Source of the DNA: Prorocentrum cordatum
Taxonomy: Eukaryota > Sar > Dinophyceae > Prorocentrales > Prorocentraceae
DNA: 64,000 nucleotides
Assembly (NCBI GenBank): GCA_963575745.1
Contig: CAUYUJ010008635.1
Span: 436,003 to 500,002, forward strand
Direction: 5' to 3'
The notes under the pieces were generated by a model, which made no database searches, had not been told where the DNA came from, and saw only the letters and a list, made by a program, of their open reading frames with translations. The translations under genes and the position numbers were made by a program. Below, one piece after another: positions 11,241-21,094 of the stretch (its first letter is position 1; every line of letters starts with the position of its first letter).

Positions 11241-11977
11241 CTCGACGACGGCGACGGCGACAGCGGCGGCGGGGAGCCTGCCGATGGCCTGCGGGCTCCC
11301 CCCCTCGGAGACAGCGCCGCCGACGCAACTGGCGAACACCTCGCGGGCGTCGGCGTCGGTGAGCGCGTCCCACAGGCCTGGGACCGAGGAAGGGGTCAGC
11401 GTTTTCCTATTCGGCGTTTCCACACAATGGGCAGAAGGCGGGGGGCGGGCTGGCTCCAGACCTCTCCTCGGCGCGACGGTTTGCAGCAGTGCGTCCCATG
11501 GGGGGAAGCTCCACCTGCTTGAAACAGGCGCCAAAAAATGAGCAAGATCTACCCCATTGGGGGGGAGGGGGGGGTTCGAGGGCCCGCGCCGATCGGCAAA
11601 ACAAGGAATAAGAAAACGATCACAAGTTAGGTGTTCCTGGCCCAAAGTCCCCCAGCGTTTCGCTCCATGTTGTAGCCCCTCGGGCCCCCTGGGCCTCTTG
11701 AAAGGGTGCTCTGGAGGCCGCGGGGGCTTGGGCCAGGGGCCTGGGACTCAGGATAGTGAACTCGGGGAACAAATGGGCGACGAGAAGAAATGGGTCTTGC
11801 GCGAAGTGGCATCTGGACCTTACGCGGCGAAATACTCCAGCCGCCTGCGCGGCATGCTACCTTGGAGACGAGGGCGCGTGCGGACAGCTTACGCGCTAAT
11901 GTCGGTCTATACGGCCTCGTTTTCTTCCGTCGCAAGGGTAGAAACAATGCCTTTCGGAGGTCCGTGCGGATTCCTCG

Positions 11978-12062
11978 GATCTGCGCTGGCCCACCCTGGC
12001 GGCGCCTCCGGCGCCGCCCCAGGGGCGTTCCGCGCGCCAGGGAGGGGTGTCTAGCGCAGATC
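11978..12062. repeat. foldback (palindromic) element, copy 1
   Basis: An 85-bp unit with perfect 10-bp terminal inverted repeats (GATCTGCGCT at 11978-11987, AGCGCAGATC at 12053-12062) and an inner palindrome around GGCGGCGCC/GGCGCCGCC. Similarity to the 32.4 kb region continues outside the arms for about 50 bp, in inverted orientation. It resembles a foldback or MITE-type repeat; mobility is inferred only from the second copy. Confidence 0.6.
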
Positions 12063-12187
12063 AAGGAAATACGCGCGGGCCGTCACAAGTATATGTTTAT
12101 ACCGTTCTTCCTCTTCGAGGGAAGTGGCACCACCGCCACCTCCAGCGCGAAGGGCAGAAGGTATCCTCTTGGTGGTGTGTCAGGAGC

Positions 12188-12420
12188 CGATCTCTTTACA
12201 CGGACGCTGTTGCGGCCACGCACTGACATTCGCATAGTAAAGCGGCTCCTGCTGTATACGGGATCCTGGTGTATACATTTCCCGCCGTCTCCCCGGGAAA
12301 GCGGGGAAAACCAGTACACACCACACCACCGCGACGTCGTCCCCGACCCTCCAAAAAGTCCTTGGACTCAAAAGCTGACCGCCACTGGCAACGTGTGCGC
12401 TCCAGATGTCGAGCGAGGTC
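12188..12420. repeat. dispersed repeat B, copy 2
   Basis: Aligns with 6293-6480 and more weakly to 6530. GGTGTATAC, GGGAAAGCGGGGAAAA and CGTCGTCCCCGACCCTC are shared. Confidence 0.75.
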
Positions 12421-12811
12421 CCTCCGTCCCCGCTCTGGGCATTTTCCTCCCCACCAGCTCGGGGGGGCGCCGTGGACCGCCTGGCTGGAAGCGCGGCGCC
12501 CCCGTCGGTGGTGGTGCCGCACACCTCTTCTGTTGTGTTCTCCCCCCCAGGCAGGCCGTCGCTCGCGATCAGGAGCGCGGCGCCGCGGTCTTCGCTGCCG
12601 AGCCTGTGGCGACCGCGAGCGACGACGGCACCGCGTCGTCGTCGTCGTATTGTGCCGTCGTCGTCTTCGTCGTCGTCGTCGTTGACGTCGCCGTCGGCGT
12701 CGATCGACGACGGCGCCGGCGCGGGCCGCGGCGGCCACGGGCTCCGCGCCGCTGCCGCGGACCGCAGAAGGCCCCGCGAGGGCCGCCGCCGGCCCTCGGC
12801 GGCGGGGGAGG

Positions 12812-13046
12812 GGCAGGAGAGCCCAGGATCGGATCGACAAGTCGGATCGGCGATCGACATGAATCGGATCGTCGGAAATCGGCAGCTGAGTCGGGAAAAG
12901 TCGGATCGGCAGAAATCGGCAGGCTACTGTGCCTCCAATAAGAAATCGGAACTCAAATCGGAATCCCAGATCGAATCGAATCGGAATCGGAAACCATCGA
13001 AATCGAATCGAATCGAATCGGAGGAATCGAAACGAGCCCTGGAGGG
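12812..13046. repeat. dispersed repeat A (AATCG-rich), copy 2
   Basis: Aligns with 6066-6292 from GAGAGCCCA through the CCATCGAAATCGAATCG block to CGAGCCCTG. The interval from 12420 to 12812 is GTC/GCC-rich without a gene. Confidence 0.8.
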
Positions 13047-13798
13047 GTGGGGGGCTCCCCGGCCACCACCGTGTCCATCTCGATCTCCTGGGGCTCTGCT
13101 GTGCTTCCTGCTGTTCAGCATCTGCCACGTGTGCGGAGCTGCACTGTCGATGCCGCGCTTTCTTGTGGCTTTGCTGCGTTCCTGCTCGCAACGCACACCG
13201 CCAGAGGTGGCGGAGAGCTTGAGCGATCCACCTACCAAACGTGCGGGAGGGAGCCGAGACTCAGGGAGAACGCCGAGGGGAGACCGGCTCACGGGGCGAA
13301 ACGGGGCTCGCCCCAAACAGCGTTTTCCGATGTCGTTGCGTCTTCGTTTTCTCTCGTTCTGTCTTGATTCCACCGTTGCTGCAAAACGAGACCAAGACCA
13401 AAACGGTCCACGAGATCGCCCAAACATCGTTTCGGTCGAGCCCTGGGGCGAAGCATCGACCTGGAATCAGCGAGTCGTCGCCGATGCAGCAGCGATAGGC
13501 CCCCGATGGCGAGTCCGAACCGTCAGGTCGGGCTATATCGGGTACATGTTGGCGAGGAAGGGGCCACTGGGGATCGATGCATCCCCCCCTGCCCGCCCTG
13601 GCGTTGCCCCCGACTGGGACGACTTGTGCAACGACGGCGGCGGCGGCGCTGCCGCCGCCGTCCGCGCCGTCGCTCGGCGGTGGCATCGGCGGCGGCGCCA
13701 CTGGCTCCGCGCTGCTGCCGAAGCGGCCGCCAAAAGCCGGCGTGGGCCGTCGGCGGCAAGGGCGACATCGACCCCCCCTCGAATGATTGACTCTTAAC
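13047..13798. other. no gene recognised
   Basis: Long frames are open here on both strands, but none shows a known domain and composition is the likely cause. Confidence 0.4.
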
Positions 13799-14293
13799 TC
13801 TTCTTCTTCTTCTTCTTCCTCCTCCTCCTCCTCCTCCTCCTCCTCCTCCTCCTGAGCCTCCGCCTCCTCCAGCTCCTCCTCCTCCTCCTCTTCCTCCTCC
13901 TCCTCCTCCCCTCCTCCTCCTCCTCCAGCTCTTCCTCCTCCAGCTCCTCCTCCTCCTCCGCCTCCTCCTCCTGCTCCCACACTCCTCCTCCTCCTCCTCC
14001 TCCTCTCCTCCTCCTCCTCCTCCTCCTCCTCCTCCTCTCCTCCTCCTCCTCCTCCTCCTCCTCCTCCTCCTCCTCCTCCTCCTCCTCCTCCCCCTCCTCC
14101 CCTCTCCTCCTCCTCCTCCTCCTCCTCCTCCTCCTCTCCTCCTCCTCCTCCTCCTCCTCCTCCTCCGCCTCCTCCACCTCCTCCTCTCCTCCTCCACCAC
14201 CCCCCCTCCTCCAGCTCCATCCCTCCTCCTCCTCCCCCTCCACCCCCCTCTTCCTCCTCCTCCTCCTCCTCCTCCTCCTCCTCCTCCTCCTCC

Positions 14294-14340
<47 letters not shown>
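13799..14340. repeat. (TCC)n array passing into (ATC)n
   Basis: About 490 bp of TCC/CCT trinucleotides, then about 45 bp of ATC. Minus-strand frames across it read as poly-Gly, poly-Glu or poly-Arg and are artefacts. The array stops about ten bases before the relict spliced leader at 14351. Confidence 0.95.
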
Positions 14341-14341
<1 letters not shown>

Positions 14342-14350
14342 GCCTCCTCT

Positions 14351-14372
14351 TCCGTAGCCATTTTGGCTCAAG
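14351..14372 (+). other. relict dinoflagellate spliced leader (DinoSL), exact 22-nt match
   Basis: The 22 bases starting TCCGTAGCC and ending TTTTGGCTCAAG equal the published DinoSL consensus, with the variable first base as T. The leader is normally spliced onto the 5' end of nuclear mRNAs from a separate SL RNA. Here it is followed by TTCGAAACGC, not by the GT splice donor of an SL RNA gene. I therefore read it as a leader from a processed mRNA that was reverse-transcribed and inserted, as described for dinoflagellates. The downstream DNA would then be old cDNA, although no protein is recognisable in it. Confidence 0.85.
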
Positions 14373-14400
14373 TTCGAAACGCTCCCCTGGCGTTTCGAGT
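14373..14400. repeat. short inverted repeat just after the relict leader
   Basis: TCGAAACGC at 14374-14382 and GCGTTTCGA at 14390-14398 can pair as a 9-bp stem with a 7-nt loop, one base after the leader ends. Confidence 0.6.
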
Positions 14401-14409
14401 TTGGTCGCC

Positions 14410-14672
14410 AGCGAACGCAAAGGGAAGCGAAGCACAGCGAGCGCCAGAATCGTGCGCGCTCCGCTCAGGAGCCCTCCCGTGCCCCTTGGCTTGGGGCATG
14501 TCGCCGAGGCCGTGGTCACACAAACGTGATGCGTGCGCGGACTCACCCGAACACCACCATTCGGTATACGCAAAGCGAAGCGAAGCACAGCGAACGCCAG
14601 AATCGTGCGCGCTCCGCTGAAGAGCCCGCCCGTGCCCCTTCGGGCATGGCGCCGAGGCCGTGGCAACAATCA
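14410..14672. repeat. imperfect direct duplication downstream of the leader
   Basis: A segment of about 105 bp with AGCGAAGCACAGCGA, CGCCAGAATCGTGCGCGCTCCGCT and CCCGTGCCCCTT occurs at about 14411 and again at about 14565, 150 bp apart. The bridge (ACGTGATGCGTGCGCGGACTC at 14526) recurs in variant form at 18039. Confidence 0.7.
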
Positions 14673-14759
14673 TGCTACCGAGGAACCCCACATACTTAAT
14701 TTAATTATCCTGGCGAAGGACCCAACCATATGCAATTGTGAATACTGAAATTGTGAATA

Positions 14760-16492
14760 TCTTCTCGGTGGAGCCCCCGACGGGGCCACGAAACGTACGA
14801 GGGGTGTGCCGAAATGGGTGTGCGGGACGCATGCGGGCACACCCACTGGGGCCTTCGGTGGAGCTCCCTATGGGGCCACGAAGCGTGTGAGGGGTGTGCC
14901 GAAATGGGTGTGCGGGACGCATGCGGGCACACCCACTGGGACCTTCGGCGGAGCTCCCTATGGGGCCACGAAGCGTGTGAGGGGCGTGCCGAAATGGGTG
15001 TGGCTGACGCATGCGGGCGGGCACTGGGGCCTTCGGCGGAGCTCACTATGGGGCCACGAAACGTGTGAGGGGTGTGCCGAAATGGGTGTGCGGGACGCAT
15101 GCGGGCGCGGGCACTGGGCCTTCGGTGGAGCTCCCTATGGGGCCACGAAACGTGTGAGGGGTGTGCCGAAATGGGTGTAGGTGACGCATGCGGGCGCGGG
15201 CACTGGGGCCTTCGGTGGGAGCTCCCTATGGAGCCACGAAGCGTGTGAGGGGTGTGCCGAAATGGGTGTGGGTGACGCATGCGGGCGCGGGCACTGGGGC
15301 CTTCGGCGGAGCTCCCTATGGGGCCACGGAACGCGTGAGGGGCGTGCCGAAATGGGTGTGGCTGACGCATGCGGGCGCGGGCACTGGGGCCTTCGGCGGA
15401 GCTCCCTATGGGGCCACGAAACGTGTGAGGGGTGTGCCGAAATGGGTGTGGGTGACGCATGCGGGCGCGGGCACTGGGGCCTTCGGTGGAGCTCCCTATG
15501 GAGCCACGAAACGTGTGAGGGGTGTGCCGAAATGGGTGTGGGTGACGCATGTGGGCGCGGGCACTGGGGCCTTCGGTGGAGCTCCCTATGGAGCCACGAA
15601 ACGTGTGAGGGGTGTGCCGAATTGGGTGTGGCTGACGCATGGGGCCTTCGGCGGAGCTTCTACTATGGGGCCACGAAACGTGTGAGGGGTGTGCCGAATT
15701 GTGTGTGGGTGACGCATGCAGGCGGCAGCACTGGGGCCTTCGGCGGAGCTCCTATGGGGCCACGAAACGTGTGAGGGGTGTGCCGAATTGGATGTGGGTG
15801 ACGCATGCGGGCGGCAGCACTGGGGCCTTCGGTGGAATTCCCTATGGAGCCACGGAAACGTGTGAGGGGTGTGCCGAAATGGGTGTGGGTGACGCATGCG
15901 GGCGCGGGCACTGGGGCCTTCGGTGGAGCTCCCTATGGAGTCACGAAACGTGTGAGGGGTGTGCCGAAATGAGTGTGGGTGACGCATGCGGGCGCGGGCA
16001 CTGGGGCCTTCGGCGGAGCTCCCTATGGAGCCTCGAAACGTGTGAGGGGTGTGCCGAAATGGGTGTAGGTGAGGCATGCGGGCGCGGGCATTGGGGCCTT
16101 CGGTGGAGCTCCCTATGGAGCCACGAAACGTGTGAGGGGTGTGCCGAAATGAATGTGGCTGACGCATGCGGGCGCTGGCACTGGGGCCTTCGGTGGGGCT
16201 CCCTATGGAGCCACGAAACGTGTGAGGGGTGTGCCGAAATGGGTGTGGGTGACGCACGCGGGCGCGGGCACTGGGGCCTTCGGTGGAGCTCCCTATGGAG
16301 TCACGAAACGTGTGAGGGGTGCGTCGAAATGGGTGTGGGTGACGCATGCGGGCGCGGGCACTGGGGCCTTCGGTGGAGCTCCCTATGGAGCCACGAAACG
16401 TGTGAGGGGTGTGCCGAAATTGGTGTGGGTGACGCATGCGGGCGCGGGCACTTGGGGCCTTCGGTGGAGCTCCCTATGGAGCCACGAAACGG
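14760..16492. repeat. satellite array, 90-bp unit, about 19 copies
   Basis: Units contain GTGCCGAAATGGGTGTG, GACGCATGCGGGC, CACTGGGGCCTTCGG, GGAGCTCCCTATGG and GCCACGAAACGTGTGAGG. Most spacings are 88-91 bp; one or two units near 15620-15720 are shortened. As 90 is a multiple of three, several frames on both strands stay open and give repetitive 30-residue proteins of 200-310 residues. With no start context, domain or conserved frame, I treat these as by-products. Related diverged arrays lie at 34380-34930 and 36150-36990. Confidence 0.95.
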
Positions 16493-16504
16493 TGTACTGG
16501 GTGG

Positions 16505-16600
16505 GTGAAGAGGAGAGGAGGAGAGGAGGGGAGGAGAGGAGGAGAGGAGAGGAGAGGAGAAGAGAGGAGAGGAGAGGAGAGGAGAGGAGAGGAGAGGAAC
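16505..16600. repeat. GGAGA-type microsatellite between two satellites
   Basis: Purine tract of GAGGAGAGGAGAGGA units joining the 90-bp and 79-bp arrays. Confidence 0.85.
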
Positions 16601-16679
16601 GCGGGGCACCGTCTCTTCAAAACGAAGGCCCAACACCACAGGATGGCTGGGAACTATTATGTGCTTGCGTGCGTGAGGG

Positions 16680-17620
16680 ACCAACTCCTGCGCACCCTCT
16701 ATGGTGTCGAAAAAGTGTCACGCCTGCTATGCTTTGGACGACCGTCGTGCATAGCGGCCGCGGTGAGGGACCACCCCCTGCGCACCCCCTATGGTGTCGA
16801 GAAAATGCCACGCCTGCAATGCTCTGGGCGACCGTCGTGCATAGCGGCCGCGGTGAGGAACCACCCCCTGCGCACCCCCTGTGGTGTCGAGGAAGTGCCA
16901 CGCCTGCCACGCTTTGCGAGCCCGCAACGGATAGGGAGACCACCCCCAGCGCACCCCCTATGGTGTCGAGGAAGTGCCACGCCTGCCACGCTTTGCGAGC
17001 CCGCAACGGATAGGGAGACCACCCCCTGCGCACCTCCTTTGGTGTCGAGGAAGTGCCACGCCTGCCACGCTTTGCGAGCCCGCAACGGATAGGGAGACCC
17101 CCCCAGCGCACCCCCAATGGTGTCGAGGAAGTGCCACGCCTGCCACGCTTTGCGAGCCCGCAACGGATAGGGAGACCACCCCTGCGCACCCCCTATGGTG
17201 TCGAGGAAGTGCCACGCCTGCCACGCTTTGCGAGCCCGCAACGGATAGGGAGACCCCCCCCAGCGCATCCCCCTGTGGTGTCGAGGAAGTGCCACGCCTG
17301 CCACGCTTTGAGAGCCCGCAACGGATAGGGAAACCAATCCCAGCGCACCCCCTGTGGCGTCGAGAAAGTGCCACGCCTGCCACGCTTTGCGAGCCCGCAA
17401 CGGGTAGGGAGGCCACCCCCAGCGCACCCCCTGTGGTGTCGAGGAAGTGTCACGCCTGCCACGCTTTGCGAGCCCGCAACGGATAGGGAGACCACCCCCA
17501 GCGCACCCCCTGTGGTGTCGAGGAAGTGCCACGCCTGCCACGCTTTGCGAGCCCGCAACGGATAGGGAGACCACCACCAGCGCACCCCCGGTGGTGTCGA
17601 GGAAGTGCCACGACTGCCAC
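16680..17620. repeat. satellite array, about 79-bp unit, about 12 copies
   Basis: Units carry TGGTGTCGAGGAAGTGCC, CACGCCTGCCACGCTTTGCG, AGCCCGCAACGGATAGGGAG and CAGCGCACCCCC. The first two or three units are longer (about 88-94 bp) and carry a different middle, ACCGTCGTGCATAGCGGCCG. Later units are very similar, suggesting recent spread. Frames across the array are not treated as genes. Confidence 0.95.
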
Positions 17621-17960
17621 GCTGTGTGCTATGCTGTGTGTGCGGTGTGCTGTGTGAGTTTGTGTGTTTGCGTGTTTGTGTGTATGTGTGTATGTGTAGG
17701 TGTGTGCTGTGCGGCCGGGAAGAAAACCAGAAGCAGTGCTGTGCTGTGCTGTTTGCTGCTGTGCGGTGAGCTGTGCTGTGCTGTGCTGTGCTGCGGTGAG
17801 CTGTGCTGTGCTGTGCTGTGCTGTGCCGAGCTGAGCTGAACTGCGCTAAACTGTGCCGTGCTGAGCTGAGCTGAGCTGAGCTGTGCTGAGCAGTGCTGTG
17901 AGGAGGAGGGGAGGAGTGAGGTGTGTGAGCGAGAGAGAGAGAGAGAGAGAGAGACGGAGA
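17620..17960. repeat. TG / GCTGT / GA microsatellite complex
   Basis: A TGTGTG stretch (17630-17705) is followed by pentamer runs of CTGTG and CTGAG (17728-17900) and a short (GA)n (17930-17954). Confidence 0.9.
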
Positions 17961-18420
17961 GGGAGGTGTGCGGGTGAGACGCGGGTGCGGCGCGGCAGGG
18001 AAGAAAACCATAACCCCACGAAACATGTGGGAAAAAACGTGATACGTGCGCGGACTCACCTGAGAACCACCAGTCGGAGTAGTGGTGGAAAGCTAATGCC
18101 GTGGTCGCGGCAGGGGAGGAGGGGCAGGGGGAGGGGACTGAGACGACGCGTGTCTGCGACACGTCGGCTGCAAGGCCACGGCGGCCAACCTAGCGTCTGT
18201 CACCGCCGCCGCGGCAAGAGACAAGGCTTAGGTCGGGCATGTCCTCCTACAGGCGGGTTTTGGATGACAAATAACGTAGTACCCCGCAGATGCGGATAAG
18301 AATGAGGGGGCGGTGGAGACGTCGGCAGTCTGCGAGACTCTGGAGAAACCCGCCGCAGGTGCCAACGTTTCACAAATTATACAACGAACCCGCCGCAGGC
18401 GCCGATTTTTCGTCAAACCA
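17960..18420. other. no gene recognised; contains a short dispersed repeat
   Basis: The stretch near 18039-18075 (ACGTGATACGTGCGCGGACTC, then GAACCACCA) is a variant of 14526-14562. Nothing else was identified. Confidence 0.4.
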
Positions 18421-18842
18421 GTGTGGGTAGGTCGCGGGCGGGTCGCGGGTGTGTCGCAAATGTGTCGCGGCTGGGTCGCGGGCTTGTCGCTGTTGGGTCG
18501 CGGGTGGGTCGCGAATGGGTCGCGGCGTGGGTCGCGGATGGGTCGCGGGTGGGTCGCGGGGTGGGTCGCGGGTGGGTCGCGGTTGGTCGTCGCGGAGAGG
18601 TCGCGGGAAGGTCGCGAATGGGTCGCGGGGTTGGTCGCGGGTGGGTCGCGGGGTGGGTCGCTGTTGGGTCGCGGGGTGGGTCGAGGGGGGGTCGCGAATG
18701 GGTCGCGGGGTGGGTCGCGGGAGGGTTACGGGTGGGTCGCGGGTGGGTCGCGGGTGGGTCGCGGGGTGGGTCGCGGGATGGGTCGCGGGGTGGGTCGCGG
18801 GGTGGGTCGCGGGGTGGGTCGCGGGGTGGGTCGCGGGTGGGA
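18420..18842. repeat. minisatellite of GGGTCGCGGGTG-type units
   Basis: About 35 units of 11-13 bp with the core GGGTCGCGG. Low complexity in every frame. Confidence 0.95.
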
Positions 18843-18900
18843 CGACGACAACAACAAACAACAACAGCAACAACACCAACAACAACAATAACAATCATTT
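18843..18900. repeat. (CAA)n microsatellite
   Basis: CAA/ACAACA-rich tract next to the duplicated 778-bp unit. A shorter CAA tract sits at the unit's far end (about 19655-19675). Confidence 0.9.
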
Positions 18901-19679
18901 AAGACTGGGGACACTCCGTTCTCACCAGTGCCAGGGTTTTCATAGGAGGCGGGCAATACCCCCACTTTGTGGGGGGGCCGGTTCAAGCTCTACCAAATTT
19001 CCAAACGACTCTTCGCCACCACCCACACCCAGCTTCCCGCCCTATGACGTTCGGACACTTCACTTCGTGGCATGCGGACGACCGTGGCTACTATTCAGGG
19101 CCCCGCGGCCGACGACGACGGCGTGCGCGCGCGAAGAAAAAACGAATGTGTCCCGCATGGTATTATTTGACAGGGATGATGGCCCTGGCAGGTGCGCAAC
19201 CGTTGTCGCAGAAGTTCGAAAAAGTTGCTCGCAAAAGCCCGTTTGACAGAAATGTTTAAAAAGTGTTGGGTTTCCTACGAATCCGCAAGAGCGCGCGGGA
19301 TGAGATTTTGACATTTTTTTGTTGAAAAACCATTGGTTTTTTGATGTTTTTATGTTAAAATCGCTGCGAACACTAAGGTTTTGGAAGGATTTCGTCTTGC
19401 GCGCGCGAATGTCCACTTTACCTTATTTTTTGCAAGGGATTCTTGAAATTTGATTATATTAGAACAAGAAATGTCATTTTATAGTGTTTTTTGCAAGGGA
19501 AAGCGGATTACAACAAAACAACCGGATCTGGATCACATCGTTTTACCTGAGGCTTCCTCACGAAAATGATGAAAATGTAGCTGCGGCCTAGGCGGCGCAG
19601 GGGGGGCGCGCACCAGGGGGCCCAACAATAATTATTCTTTAGAATAAATAATGTTCAACAACAACAACAACAATTACTA
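18901..19679. repeat. 778-bp tandem duplication, unit 1
   Basis: The unit starts near GGGGACACTCCGTTCTCACC and ends in CAATAATTATTCTTTAGAA plus a CAA tract. The next unit repeats it with few changes. The AT-rich half (about 19250-19540) holds an inner repeat around AATGTCCACTTTACCTTATT. Open frames of about 100-190 residues appear in several phases but I recognise no domain. It could be a non-autonomous mobile sequence; no terminal repeats were found. Confidence 0.85.
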
Positions 19680-20440
19680 GCACGTGGGGACACTCCGTTC
19701 TCACCAGTGCCAGGGTTTTCATAGGAGGCGGGCAATACCCCCACTTTGTGGGGGGGCCGGTTCAAGCTCTACCAAATTTCCAAACGACTCTTCGCCACCA
19801 CCCACACCCAGCTTCCCGCCCTATGACGTTCGGACACTTCACTTCGTGGCATGCGGACGACCGTGGCTACTATTCAGGGCCCCGCGGCCGACGACGACGG
19901 CGTGCGCGCGCGAAGAAAAAACGAATGTGTCCCGCATGGTATTATTTGACAGGGATGATGGCCCTGGCAGGTGCGCAACCGTTGTTGCAGAAGTTCGAAA
20001 AAGTTGCTCGCAAAAGCCCGTTTGACAGAAATGATTAAAAAGTGTTGGGTTTCCTACGAATCCGCAAGAGCGCGCGGGATGAAATTTTGACATTTTTGTT
20101 TGAAAAACCATTGGTTTTTGATGTTTTTATGTTAAAATCGCTACGAAAACTAAGGTTTTGGAAGGATTTCGTCTTGCGCGCGCGAATGTCCACTTTACCT
20201 TATTTTTTGCAAGGGATTCTTGAAGTTTGGTTATGTTAGAACAAGAAATGTCCACTTTAGCTTATTTTTTGCAAGGGAAAACCGATCGTAACAACACAAC
20301 CGGATCCGGACTCCCCCGTTTTGCCTGAGACTTCCTCACGAAAATTATGAAAATGAGGCTGCGGCCTAGGCGCGGCGGGGGGGTCGTGCACCAGGGGCCC
20401 CAACAATAATTATTCTTTAGAAGTAATAATGTTCAACAAC
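19680..20440. repeat. 778-bp tandem duplication, unit 2
   Basis: Near-identical to unit 1 at an offset of 778-779 bp. Small differences include CGCAG to TGCAG near 19986 and short indels in poly-T. It ends in CAATAATTATTCTTTAGAA. Confidence 0.85.
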
Positions 20441-20575
20441 AATCTTAAGAGCGATCGCCCTTATATGCTCGAGTGTCCAATGACGCGTATTTCCCAAACA
20501 CTCGATACCCGCCCTTTTCGTCTTCGATCGAACCCCTTTTGGTGGGTATATCTTTCTTCCCTGCAGGCCGGGCCC
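20440..20575. repeat. dispersed repeat D, copy 1
   Basis: CACTCGATACCCGCCC, TCGTCTTCGATCG and ACCCCTTTTGGTGGG line up with 21700-21790. Both copies follow CAA-rich DNA and an ATTATTCTT(T/C)AGAA motif. Confidence 0.55.
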
Positions 20576-20687
20576 CGGCAAGCGGCGGGGCGGCCGCGGA
20601 CCGTCGGCCTGGCCAGCGGCAGCGCTGATCGGCGGGGCGGCCGCGGACGTCGACCCGACCCCAAGAGGGACGAACAGGGGACCGACC

Positions 20688-20723
<36 letters not shown>

Positions 20724-21010
20724 TCGAAGACGACGGCGACGACGACGGCGACGACGAGCGAAAGCGAGAGCGAGAGAGAACGACAGCAGGGCCACGAAGG
20801 GCACGAAGTAGGCCACGAAGGGCGACAGCGGGGACACGAAGGGAATGCGTATGGGGCCACGAAGAGCGCGAACGAGCGGGGGCCACGAAGTGCAGATAAT
20901 GCGGGGACCACAGAAGGCAACTATGGGGCCACTGAGGGTAGCAACTGGGCGACGTAGGACAGTGAGGGGGACACAAATGGCGACAGCGGGGCCACGAAGG
21001 GCATGCACAT
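20688..21010. repeat. (GAC)n microsatellite then GGCCACGAAGGG minisatellite
   Basis: CGACGA trinucleotides at 20688-20758 pass into irregular units with the core GGGCCACGAAGGG or GGGGACACGAAGGG up to about 21010. Confidence 0.8.
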
Positions 21011-21094
21011 GGGGCCACAAAGGGCGCGACTCCTGGGTGCCTGGGTGTCGGGAGCGCGGCGCTTGGGCAAATTGCAAGGAATTCCAACGCAAGG

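Noticed and set aside
14351-14420. A functional SL RNA gene
   Set aside because: The exact leader is followed by TTCG instead of a GT splice donor, and no Sm-site-bearing body was seen.
13261-14669. Frames rich in Gly, Glu and Arg of up to 366 residues on the minus strand
   Set aside because: They cross the (TCC)n array and even the antisense of the relict leader; composition explains them.
14705-16508. Repeat proteins of 160-311 residues encoded by the 90-bp satellite
   Set aside because: Several frames on both strands are equally open, because the unit is 30 codons without stops; there is no start context or domain.
14760-17620. CRISPR-like array
   Set aside because: The repeats are contiguous 90-bp and 79-bp units without unique spacers, and the host is a eukaryote.
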